Source: Rhizobium halophilum (lineage in GTDB: Bacteria; Pseudomonadota; Alphaproteobacteria; Rhizobiales; Rhizobiaceae). Taken from it: a stretch of DNA of 64,000 nucleotides. The stretch spans positions 496,001-560,000 of the forward strand of contig NZ_JAKJHS010000001.1 of assembly GCF_021648825.1 (NCBI RefSeq), read 5' to 3'. This document shows positions 53,418 through 64,000 of the stretch, in pieces; positions within the stretch are counted from its first letter, which is position 1, and each line of letters starts with the position of its first letter. The position numbers and the translations under genes were made by a program. The notes below the pieces were generated by a model. The model was not told where the DNA came from. It did not search any database and saw only the letters and a list, made by a program, of their open reading frames with translations.

Positions 53418-53581
53418 TCAAAGCGAGGTGCCTGTCGGCCCCCAGTACCAGTAGGCGAAACCCATGGTCGCCCCCAGCACCCAATGTTCTACTGCGATAG
53501 TGCCACTCGCCACGAACACAGCCGCCGGCACGGCGACTGCTGCTGCCATGGCAAACAGCCAATGAATAAGGCGAAGGCGGT

Positions 53582-53585
<4 letters not shown>
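53418..53585 (-). CDS. 55-residue membrane protein between gltB and gltD
   Basis: Starts at GTG 53585 overlapping the gltB stop (GTGA). It reads [20 protein letters not shown] and ends [11 protein letters not shown]. Two hydrophobic helices (about 7-27 and 30-47) with a basic N-terminus predict two inner-membrane passes, N-in. It stops 13 nt before gltD, so all three genes form one transcript with coupled translation. I do not recognise a named family. The codon use and tight spacing favour a real gene. A regulator or membrane tether for glutamate synthase is conceivable but unsupported. Confidence 0.72.
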
Positions 53586-58303
<4,718 letters not shown>

Positions 58304-58670
58304 CGTCGTTTCCTCCTTCGGTCCCGCAGGACAAGGTGGTTGAGTTGTATCAGGGGCAATTTAGCGCCGGCACCGTCGGCGTCCTCCTCGCAAGAAGGGG
58401 ATCAGCAGATCGAAATAGGACAGCAATTATGACCTATTTCGCATCGATCTATGCCATAGCTTACCGGGCATCACAAGAGCGGGAGCCCCACAATCGGAAG
58501 TGAGCCGACAGAAGATTAGCACTGCCGCGCGATTCACGTAATTTTCTTACCTCCGCCCGCGGCTTAACAATCTCTTTTTGCTACCAGTCGAACAACGGGA
58601 ACCGCGGATTGATCCGCCTCTAAAAAACGTTAAGGTCCCAGCTCTCCCAAACACCAAGGAATTCCTCCCG
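58304..58670. other. Divergent intergenic region gltB / ltaE
   Basis: 367 nt without a credible gene. It holds the 31-bp inverted repeat at 58411-58441 and AT-rich tracts near 58540-58580 and 58620-58640 that may include the ltaE promoter. On the minus strand CATAAT (58432-58427), inside the repeat, is a -10-like hexamer for gltB. No consensus -35 is evident. Confidence 0.4.
58411..58441. promoter_or_regulatory. Inverted repeat CGAAATAGG-N13-CCTATTTCG upstream of gltB
   Basis: Nine-base arms that are exact complements, 13 nt apart. The spacer contains a CATAAT -10-like hexamer on the gltB strand. A bound dimer there would block or tune gltB. Lrp/AsnC- and LysR-type regulators control glutamate synthase in other bacteria. 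The actual binder is unknown. Confidence 0.5.
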
Positions 58671-59717
58671 ATGTTCTTTGCCTCAGACAACTGGGCCGGC
58701 GCGCACCCGGCCATCAATGAACGGCTTTTGCGTGAATCCACCCGCTTCGCCGCTGCCTATGGCACCAGTGAACTGGACCGGTCCATCGAGCAGCGCTTCA
58801 ACGAGATCTTCGAACGGGAGGTCGCCGTATTCTTCGTCGCGACGGGAACCGCCGCCAATTCGCTGGCGCTTGCCAGCATCGAACGCCCCGGCGGCGTGGT
58901 TTTCGCCCACAGCGAGGCTCATGTGATCGAGGACGAATGCGGCGCGCCCGACTTTTTCAGCGGCATGCGGATGATACCCGTCGAAGGCGCAGAAGGAAAG
59001 ATCAACCCTCTCAATCTCAAGGCGCGCATGGCCCGCTACCCTCAGGATGCCGTCCATCACGGCCGCGCCGCCGCCATTACCCTGACCCAGGCAACTGAAG
59101 TGGGCAGCATCTACAGCCTCGATGAAATCCAGGTCATTGCCGACATCGCCAAGGGAGAAAGTCTTCCGCTCCACATGGACGGCGCTCGCTTTGCCAACGC
59201 ATTGGTGGGGCTGGACGCGACGCCGGCTGAGATGACCTGGAAGCGCGGCGTCGACATTCTCTCCTTCGGTGGCACGAAGAACGGCTGCTGGTGCGCCGAG
59301 GCCATCGTCTTCTTCGACCCCGATATGGCCAGGGAACTACCCTTCATCCGCAAGCGCACAGCCCAACTCTTCTCCAAGTCGCGATTCATCGCGGCACAGT
59401 TCGAGGCTTACTTGAAGGATGGCCTGTGGCTGGAACTGGCCGCCCATGCGAACGCAATGGCCGACCGGATGCGTCAGGGCTTATCGGCATCCAACAGCGC
59501 CCGGATGGCGTGGCCGACCCAATCGAACGAGGTTTTCGCCATCATACCGAAGGGTTCCGCAAAGGCTGCCGGCGAAAAGGGCGCGAAATTCTACGACTGG
59601 CTCCAGCCGAGGGACATGCAGGAGGCGGTATCGGAAGACGAGACACTCGTGCGCCTTGTGACCAGCTTCGCGACGACGCCAGACGACGTCGACGCCTTTC
59701 TGGACGCGATTGCTTAG
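58671..59717 (+). CDS. ltaE: Low-specificity L-threonine aldolase
   Basis: 348 residues of the PLP-dependent beta-eliminating lyase/threonine aldolase family. It splits threonine to glycine and acetaldehyde. Conserved FVATGTAANSLAL near 62, AHSEAHVIEDECGAP near 84, the PLP-contact LPLHMDGARFANALVGL near 165 and the PLP-Lys segment LSFGGTKNGCW near 200. ATG 58671 has AAGGA 9 nt upstream. An in-frame ORF start at 58578 adds 31 non-conserved residues. It is divergent from gltB. A related beta-eliminating lyase activity cannot be excluded. Confidence 0.88.
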   Translation: MFFASDNWAGAHPAINERLLRESTRFAAAYGTSELDRSIEQRFNEIFEREVAVFFVATGTAANSLALASIERPGGVVFAHSEAHVIEDECGAPDFFSGMRMIPVEGAEGKINPLNLKARMARYPQDAVHHGRAAAITLTQATEVGSIYSLDEIQVIADIAKGESLPLHMDGARFANALVGLDATPAEMTWKRGVDILSFGGTKNGCWCAEAIVFFDPDMARELPFIRKRTAQLFSKSRFIAAQFEAYLKDGLWLELAAHANAMADRMRQGLSASNSARMAWPTQSNEVFAIIPKGSAKAAGEKGAKFYDWLQPRDMQEAVSEDETLVRLVTSFATTPDDVDAFLDAIA

Positions 59718-59820
59718 CCCTCGCAAAGCCCCTGCCTTCCTCTTATCGCTCGAGACGATCCGTGATGGTCGACTGTTCGCGACCGCCGGTCAGGCGAGGA
59801 AGGGCATGGTGTTCAAATGG

Positions 59821-59849
59821 AAACGGCCCCTCCGGGAGGAGGAGCCGTT
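59821..59849 (-). terminator. Rho-independent terminator of hsp20
   Basis: On the minus strand AACGGCTCCTCC pairs with GGAGGGGCCGTT (one G-U pair), loop TCCC, followed by TTTCCATTT. Confidence 0.75.
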
Positions 59850-59873
59850 GGATGCGGGACAGGAAGGCAGACG

Positions 59874-60356
59874 TTAGTTGATCTGCTGCGGAGCGACCTG
59901 CGCCTCGATGGTCTTCGGCGCATCGGATGCCTCGGCGGCGATCGCAATGCGGCGCGGCTTCATAGCTTCCGGGATGTTGCGCAGAAGGTCGATGTGAAGC
60001 AGGCCGTTCTTGAGAGACGCTGCCTGAACTTCCACATGGTCGGCCAGCTGGAAGCGGCGCTCAAACGCGCGCTTGGCAATACCACGGTAAAGATATTCGC
60101 TCTGCTCGGTGGTTTCCTCTTCGCCCTTTTCACCCTTCACCGTCAGTACATGCGCATGGGCCTCGATCGAGAGTTCCTTCTCGTCGAAGCCGGCAACCGC
60201 CATGGTGATGCGATAGGTGTTTTCGCCGGTGCGCTCGATGTTGTAGGGCGGATAGCTCGGCGCCTGTTCGGTCTGGCCACGCGTATCAAGCAGGTTGAAA
60301 AGACGATCGAAACCGACCGTGGAGCGGTAGAGGGGGGAGAAGTCGACGTGACGCAT
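59874..60356 (-). CDS. Hsp20 small heat-shock protein (IbpA type)
   Basis: 160 residues. An N-terminal arm MRHVDFSPLYRSTVGFDRLF leads to the alpha-crystallin domain (about 38-130: YNIERTGENTYRITMAVAGF, ELSIEAHAHVLTVKGEKG, YLYRGIAKRAFERRFQLADH) and an IxI-like tail (PRRIAIA). ATP-independent holdase that binds unfolding proteins. ATG 60356 follows AGGAGGA. The open frame upstream runs through the thermometer leader and is not coding. Expression is predicted from an RpoH promoter plus a ROSE leader. Confidence 0.93.
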   Translation of the reverse strand: MRHVDFSPLYRSTVGFDRLFNLLDTRGQTEQAPSYPPYNIERTGENTYRITMAVAGFDEKELSIEAHAHVLTVKGEKGEEETTEQSEYLYRGIAKRAFERRFQLADHVEVQAASLKNGLLHIDLLRNIPEAMKPRRIAIAAEASDAPKTIEAQVAPQQIN

Positions 60357-60455
60357 AAGTGTCCTCCTGGGAAGCGACGTTGCGATTGGTTTGGTGATCT
60401 CCACATCCCGAAAAGGCGATGCGGCGACCGTTTGACGAGCCCGTTTGGCGCCCGC
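60357..60455 (-). promoter_or_regulatory. ROSE-type RNA thermometer in the hsp20 leader
   Basis: About 99-nt leader. Its 3' hairpin pairs GTCGCTTCCC (60378-60369) with the ribosome-binding site GGAGGAC (60367-60361), leaving one bulged G, the hallmark of ROSE elements that hide the Shine-Dalgarno site at low temperature and melt on heat shock. Further GC-rich hairpins lie upstream, near 60420-60452. ROSE elements are known ahead of hsp20 genes in rhizobia. Confidence 0.78.
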
Positions 60456-60462
60456 AGAAGTT

Positions 60463-60491
60463 AGATGGGAATTGCAATTTTCGGCGTCAAG
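60463..60491 (-). promoter_or_regulatory. RpoH (sigma32) promoter of hsp20
   Basis: Minus strand: -35 CTTGAC (60491-60486), 17-nt spacer, -10 CCATCT (60468-60463). It agrees with the alphaproteobacterial RpoH consensus CTTGAC-N17-CCYATNT. Confidence 0.75.
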
Positions 60492-60574
60492 ACCTCGCAT
60501 TGCCGCTGCGTGGACCGCTGAATGATACATGAATGGGACGGTCAAACCGGGTTCAGCCGGAACCACTATAACCA

Positions 60575-60673
60575 CAGCGATCGACGGCCAGAGTGTCGTC
60601 GTCGACTGAAGCCACGTCCCTTCTCTTCAGTCCTGCTGCCGGAGCAAGGCTTTCTGCCTGCTCCGGCTTTTTT
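60575..60673 (+). ncRNA. Candidate small RNA between hsp20 and the lipase gene
   Basis: A plus-strand stretch with no coding sequence ends in a strong terminator. Hairpin 1: GACTGAAG (60604-60611) with CTTCAGTC (60625-60632), displaying the loop CCACGTCCCTTCT. Terminator: GCCGGAGC-A-AGGC with GCCT-GCTCCGGC and TTTTTT (60638-60673). A CTATAA -10-like hexamer at 60566-60571 fits a start near 60575, with GTCAAA 18 nt upstream of it as a weak -35. The C-rich loop could act as a seed against ribosome-binding sites. No family name can be given. Confidence 0.55.
60638..60673 (+). terminator. Strong rho-independent terminator before the lipase gene
   Basis: Twelve base pairs with one bulged A, followed by TTTTTT. 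No plus-strand coding gene upstream of it would need it. Confidence 0.88.
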
Positions 60674-60731
60674 CCTTGACCTTGCCAGCCCAGCGCCTAT
60701 CGCTTGGCGAAACCTCGCGAGCCCAGGACCG

Positions 60732-61700
60732 ATGGACGACATCCTTCACCTCACGCCGGACAATCCGCCACCCGCAAACTACACCGCCGGATATTTCAGC
60801 GGCTACAAGGGCGTTAGGCTTCGCTATGCGATCTTCCGCTCCGACGGCGCACCTGCGAAGGGCACCGTCGTCCTCCTCCACGGTCGTAACGAGTTCATCG
60901 AGAAGTACTTCGAAACCATCCGTGACCTGAACGCGATGGGGCTGTGGGTTGCAACCTTCGATCTGCGCGGCCAGGGCGGCTCTGATCGCTTGCTGAAAAA
61001 TAAGCGCAAGGGCCACGTGCGGCGGCTGGCACATTACGAACGGGATCTGGAGATCTTCCTGGAGCAGATCGTCCTTCCGGATACCCGCCTTCCCTTCTTC
61101 CTGGTCGCTCATTCAACCGGCGCGCTTATCGCTCTGTCGGCGGCGCCCCGTCTTTCCAATCGGATCAGTCGCATGGCGCTTGCGGCACCCTACGTCGGCC
61201 TGCGGCATGAGCGCCTGCCGATCGGACTGATCCGGCCGCTCGCCGCCCTCGCCTGTTGGACGGGTTTGGGCAATCTCTCCACCGGAGGTAACCGCAGCCA
61301 TCGGCCCTTCGAGGGCAACCCGCTCACGTCGTCGAAAGAGCGTTTCGCTCGCACCGCAAACATCATGGAGGCGCATCCGGAACTCACCGTCGGCGCTCCG
61401 ACGTTTCGCTGGCTGCACGAGACGCTGAAGGGCGCGAAACGGGTGTCTCAGCAGGAGCACCTGACCCACATCACCATCCCGACGCTCCTGCTGGCGCCCG
61501 TTCTCGACGGCGTCATCCCCTATGTCGAGCAAGAAAAACTGTCCCGCAACTTCCGTGCCGGCCAGTTGGTGACGATCAACGGCGCCCGCCATGAACTCTT
61601 CCACGAGCGCGATATCTACCGCGTTCAGGCCCTTGCCGCGATCGAAGCGTTCATGCCGGGATTGGACGGCGGGATGGACCTTTCCGAGACAGCGGCCTAA
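60732..61700 (+). CDS. Alpha/beta hydrolase, lysophospholipase (PldB-like)
   Basis: 322 residues. VVLLHGRNEFIEKYFETIRD near 46, ATFDLRGQGGSDRLL near 75, nucleophile elbow VAHSTGA with Ser128, an acid in APVLDGVIP near 258 and His in ARHELFHERDIYR near 283. This matches the PldB/monoglyceride lipase (Hydrolase_4) group. It is predicted to be cytosolic or membrane-peripheral and to cleave lysophospholipids. The start at 60732 is preferred, as the open frame further upstream contains the sRNA candidate terminator. It is convergent with hisN. Confidence 0.82.
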   Translation: MDDILHLTPDNPPPANYTAGYFSGYKGVRLRYAIFRSDGAPAKGTVVLLHGRNEFIEKYFETIRDLNAMGLWVATFDLRGQGGSDRLLKNKRKGHVRRLAHYERDLEIFLEQIVLPDTRLPFFLVAHSTGALIALSAAPRLSNRISRMALAAPYVGLRHERLPIGLIRPLAALACWTGLGNLSTGGNRSHRPFEGNPLTSSKERFARTANIMEAHPELTVGAPTFRWLHETLKGAKRVSQQEHLTHITIPTLLLAPVLDGVIPYVEQEKLSRNFRAGQLVTINGARHELFHERDIYRVQALAAIEAFMPGLDGGMDLSETAA

Positions 61701-61705
61701 ATCCC

Positions 61706-62482
61706 TCAGCCGCCGCGCAGGATGCTGATCGCTTGCGCGTGCAACTCACCCGTCGCTGCCGCTATGATATTGCCGCCCGTCTCGGGCCGGCCACCATCCC
61801 AGGTCGTGATGACGCCGCCCGCTTGTTCGATCAAAGGAATGAGCGCACCGACGTCGTAAGGCTTCAGACCGCTTTCAATCACCAGGTCCACATGTCCGGC
61901 GGCAAGCAGGGCGTAGGCATAGCAATCGGTACCATAGCGGAAAAGCCGAACATGTCGTTCAACGGCGTGATAACGCTCCGCCTCCTCCTCCAGGAAGATG
62001 TGCGGCGAGGTCGTAAATAGGATCGCGTCCGACAGCGTGGTGCAGGCGCGTGTTCGGATCTGCCGCTCCCCATCCGGGCCGCTATACCAGGAGCGCTCCC
62101 CGTCGGCGAAATACCGTTCTCCGGTGAAAGGTTGGTCCATCAGCCCCATCACCGAACGGCCACCGCTCTGGAGACCGATCAGCGTCCCCCAGACCGGCAC
62201 GCCGGAAATAAAGGCGCGCGTGCCGTCGATCGGGTCGATGACCCAGATGTGCTCGCGATCCAGGCCGATGCTGTCATGTTCCTCGCCGAGGATGCCGTGC
62301 TCGGGAAAGCGCTCTTCGATCAGCCGGCGGATAGCCGTCTCCGCCGCCCGGTCTCCTTCGGTCACCGGATCGAATCCGCCTTCCAGCTTGTTTGTGACAT
62401 AGGCGCCGGTCCGGAAGCGCGGCAGCGTCTCCGCCATTGCGGCGTCGGCGAGGGCACAGAAGAAGGCGCGATCGGGAACCAT
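61706..62482 (-). CDS. hisN: Histidinol-phosphatase, IMPase type
   Basis: 258 residues. Inositol-monophosphatase fold with metal motifs GILGEEHDS near 63, WVIDPIDGTRAFISGVPVWG near 79 and LKPYDVGALIPLIEQAGGVI near 209. The RAF rather than TNF after DGT is typical of HisN-type histidinol-phosphatases (histidine synthesis) rather than SuhB. ATG 62482 has GAGGT 6 nt upstream. ATG 62494 is a possible alternative. It stands alone, convergent with the lipase gene. Activity on other phosphates cannot be excluded. Confidence 0.82.
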   Translation of the reverse strand: MVPDRAFFCALADAAMAETLPRFRTGAYVTNKLEGGFDPVTEGDRAAETAIRRLIEERFPEHGILGEEHDSIGLDREHIWVIDPIDGTRAFISGVPVWGTLIGLQSGGRSVMGLMDQPFTGERYFADGERSWYSGPDGERQIRTRACTTLSDAILFTTSPHIFLEEEAERYHAVERHVRLFRYGTDCYAYALLAAGHVDLVIESGLKPYDVGALIPLIEQAGGVITTWDGGRPETGGNIIAAATGELHAQAISILRGG

Positions 62483-62563
62483 AAAAGACCTCATGACGGA
62501 AATGGTCCGGCCGTTCTAACCGGGATAGGGCAAGATGCAATGTGGGAGAACTGCAACAGCCGC

Positions 62564-62580
62564 TGTCTAAAATATAGACA
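62564..62580. repeat. Short palindrome TGTCTA-N5-TAGACA
   Basis: Exact six-base arms, 14 nt upstream of the TTGACA -35 of the sRNA candidate. A possible operator for it. Confidence 0.4.
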
Positions 62581-62594
62581 TGGCGTCTGCGTGC

Positions 62595-62623
62595 TTGACA
62601 ATTGTGCAACGCAAACGTAGCGT
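62595..62623 (+). promoter_or_regulatory. Promoter candidate for the sRNA at 62630
   Basis: A perfect -35 TTGACA at 62595-62600 and, after 17 nt, a poor -10 (TAGCGT, 62618-62623). The start would fall at about 62630, at the base of the first hairpin. Confidence 0.5.
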
Positions 62624-62629
62624 CACATC

Positions 62630-62702
62630 ACAGTCTTTGACTGTAATGCCCTCCTTGGGTGTTTCCTCCCTAGACTAGCCGCGCCTCGGCGCGGTTTTTT
62701 TT
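62630..62702 (+). ncRNA. Candidate trans-acting small RNA with anti-Shine-Dalgarno motifs
   Basis: About 73 nt. Hairpin ACAGTC-TTT-GACTGT (62630-62644). A C/U-rich single strand contains CCCTCCTT (62649-62656) and TTTCCTCCC (62662-62670), each complementary to ribosome-binding sites. A terminator CCGCGC-CTCG-GCGCGG with eight T (62679-62702) follows. It lacks any coding potential, and neither flanking gene reads into it on this strand. The paired CCTCC motifs recall the rhizobial alpha-r sRNA families (alpha-r14/NfeR1-like), but the match is from memory and needs a covariance search. Confidence 0.65.
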
Positions 62703-62720
62703 GCCCGCCTTGTCGGCGAC

Positions 62721-63605
62721 CTACTCCGCGGCCAGCGCGGTGGTGCTGCCGAATTCCTCGGCGAATTGCGCCATGCCGCGCATGAAGGTGGACAGGGCTC
62801 CGACCATCGACTCAAAGTCAGGCCGCTTTTCAAGCGTCACCTCGTCCATGTAGAGCGCCCGGCTGATCTCGATCTGCAGGGCGTGGAGGCCGCGAACGGG
62901 TCGTCCATAATGTTCGGTGATGAAGCCCCCGGCATAGGGCTTGTTGCGCACCGACGTGAACCCCAGTTCCGTCAGCAGACTGATCGCGGCCCGGGACAAG
63001 TCCGCCGAGGCGCTCGTGCCGTAGCGATCGCCGATGATGATGTCGGGGCGGATGTCCGACCCAGAGACGCGGATGTTGCCCGGCATCGAGTGGCAGTCAA
63101 TGAGGACACTGAAGCCGAAGCGTGCGTGAGTGCGCGCGATAAGACGACGCAATGCGGCATGATAGGGCTTGTAGATCTCCTCGATGCGCGAAAGCCCCTC
63201 GTCCACGCTTAATCTGCGCCGGTAGATCTCCATATTCTCCGCCACGATGCGCGGGATGGTCCCTAGGCCGCCCGCCACACGCAGCGAACCGATGTTGACG
63301 AACGGCGGCAGCGGGCCGTCGAACATCTTCGGGTCCAGTTCATAGGGCTCGCGATTGACGTCAAGATAAGCACGCGGGAAATGAGCTGCGAGCAGCGGCG
63401 CGCCAAGAGCCGGCGCGGCAGCGAACAATTCATCAACATAATGGTCGGCGGAGCGGCGAATCGCAATCGAGTCCAGCCTAGCATCATTCAGGAAGGAGGT
63501 CGGATAGTGGCGCCCGCTATGAGGGGAATTGTAGACGAAAGGCAGTGTCTGAGCGGTCGGTTCTGTGATTTCGAAATGATGATAATCGCCCGCTGCCCGA
63601 TCCAT
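62721..63605 (-). CDS. N-formylglutamate amidohydrolase
   Basis: 294 residues of the FGase family, a longer paralogue of the gene at 27371. Expected active-site parts are YNSPHSGRHYP near 25, AYLDVNREPYELDP near 79, VLIDCHSMPGN near 166 and FITEHYGRPVRGLHALQIEI near 225 (metal ligand and substrate segment). It hydrolyses N-formyl-L-glutamate to formate and glutamate in the HutG-type reaction. No hut genes are nearby. It is divergent from cpdR. The start MDRAAGDYHHF at 63605 is plausible. Confidence 0.88.
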   Translation of the reverse strand: MDRAAGDYHHFEITEPTAQTLPFVYNSPHSGRHYPTSFLNDARLDSIAIRRSADHYVDELFAAAPALGAPLLAAHFPRAYLDVNREPYELDPKMFDGPLPPFVNIGSLRVAGGLGTIPRIVAENMEIYRRRLSVDEGLSRIEEIYKPYHAALRRLIARTHARFGFSVLIDCHSMPGNIRVSGSDIRPDIIIGDRYGTSASADLSRAAISLLTELGFTSVRNKPYAGGFITEHYGRPVRGLHALQIEISRALYMDEVTLEKRPDFESMVGALSTFMRGMAQFAEEFGSTTALAAE

Positions 63606-63708
63606 CTAGCCTTTACCATGTCGCGAACTTCCCGATGCGGCATGTTGCCAGTTGCCTCTGGTGAAGTCCATACTATCTATCTGTTCTAGTGAACTGCGTC
63701 TGCCGCCA

Positions 63709-63723
63709 TTAAATGGGCGTTTA
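63709..63723 (+). promoter_or_regulatory. Near-consensus CtrA box upstream of cpdR
   Basis: TTAA-ATGGGCG-TTTA matches TTAA-N7-TTAA in 7 of 8 positions and is followed by CC. It lies 60 nt before the preferred cpdR start. Confidence 0.4.
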
Positions 63724-63783
63724 CCCTGATTTGGCTAGGCTGCATGCTCCAACTTTCTCGTGATGATGGACGACGACCCACGG

Positions 63784-64000
63784 ATGATACAGAAAATTCT
63801 TCTCGCGGAAGACGACAACGACATGCGGCGCTTTCTGGTCAAAGCGCTTGAGAAGGCTGGCTATGAAGTATCCTCCTTCGACAACGGCGCAAGCGCCTAT
63901 GACCGGCTGCGCGAAGAGCCTTTTTCGCTGCTCCTGACCGACATCGTCATGCCCGAAATGGACGGTATCGAACTCGCCCGGCGCGCCACCGAGCTCGATC
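63784..64000 (+). CDS. cpdR: CpdR, single-domain response regulator (cut by the window end)
   Basis: The first 72 residues of a receiver-only protein: KILLAEDDNDMRRFLVKALE, acidic pocket Glu9-Asp10-Asp11, phospho-acceptor Asp53 in LLLTDIVMPEMDGIELARRA. The sequence pattern is that of CpdR. Unphosphorylated CpdR docks on ClpX and primes ClpXP for degradation of CtrA with RcdA, while the CckA-ChpT relay phosphorylates and silences it. Two in-frame ATGs upstream (63763, 63766) would add 6-7 acidic residues. 63784 gives the usual N-terminus. The 3' end lies outside the window. Confidence 0.88.
   Translation, partial: MIQKILLAEDDNDMRRFLVKALEKAGYEVSSFDNGASAYDRLREEPFSLLLTDIVMPEMDGIELARRATELD

Noticed and set aside
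60522-60731. N-terminal extension of the lipase to 60522
   Set aside because: The extension would contain a strong terminator and lacks homology-like features; the start at 60732 gives a normal protein.
62679-62702. Terminator of the minus-strand amidohydrolase gene
   Set aside because: Read on the minus strand the stem is not followed by a U-tract; it only terminates plus-strand transcription.

Overview
The window looks like a stretch of the main chromosome of an alphaproteobacterium of the order Hyphomicrobiales, most likely family Rhizobiaceae (Sinorhizobium/Rhizobium/Shinella type). The reasons are the gene families present (DUF1465/RcdA, CpdR, DUF2312/GapR, homospermidine synthase, an Omp10-type lipoprotein, an Atu4866-type protein), the high GC with strong third-position bias, and the order tkt-gap-antiporter-pgk-fbaB, gltB-gltD, suhB and hisN. 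The genus cannot be settled from sequence reading alone. I see no insertion sequence, prophage, integrase, CRISPR array, rRNA or intact tRNA. This is core genome, and the novelty lies in small RNAs, operators, small proteins and a few unusual domain architectures.

Layout. 1-1.4 kb (minus): N-terminus of a CHASE3 sensor protein, 6S RNA, zapA and a DUF4164 coiled-coil gene. 1.7-9.3 kb (plus): the glycolytic/Calvin-type cluster tkt, gap, K+/H+ antiporter, pgk and fbaB, with a 33-bp perfect palindrome ahead of fbaB. 9.4-12.4 kb: a small membrane protein, an MFS carrier, DUF1192, then two perfect CtrA boxes flanking a candidate sRNA ahead of rcdA, then rpmE. 12.5-20.6 kb: an ABC exporter, a MotA/MotB-like ion-driven pair, suhB, a Sel1-repeat protein, a ThiE-like protein and a TauE permease. 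20.7-28.9 kb: arsR, two YdcH proteins, purEK, rpmJ, a TPR protein, a hydrolase, pykA, DUF1036, an N-formylglutamate amidohydrolase, DUF1244 and gapR. 28.9-38.4 kb: a DUF882 peptidase-like protein, an NtrC-type regulator without GAFTGA, pepF, pabB-pabC, Atu4866, and an SDR/LysR divergent pair. 38.6-51.8 kb: homospermidine synthase, Omp10, a 5'-nucleotidase-LysM fusion, hemH, SPFH/NfeD, kdsD, an outer-membrane barrel, galU, MltB and an SGNH protein. 51.9-64 kb: gltD, a 55-residue membrane protein, gltB, ltaE, hsp20 behind a ROSE thermometer and RpoH promoter, two candidate sRNAs, a lipase, hisN, a second N-formylglutamate amidohydrolase and the start of cpdR.

How it works together. Central carbon metabolism (tkt, gap, pgk, fbaB, pykA), nitrogen assimilation (gltBD), purine, folate and haem synthesis and envelope building (kdsD, galU, MltB, Omp10) are interleaved with cell-cycle genes. 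Two of these, rcdA and cpdR, encode the adaptors that in Caulobacter and Sinorhizobium direct ClpXP to degrade CtrA. rcdA has a perfect CtrA box and cpdR a near-perfect one upstream, so a feedback loop is readable in this window. The most interesting undescribed candidates are three terminator-bearing small RNAs (11275-11373, 60575-60673, 62630-62702), the first apparently under CtrA control, and the noncanonical NtrC-like regulator.
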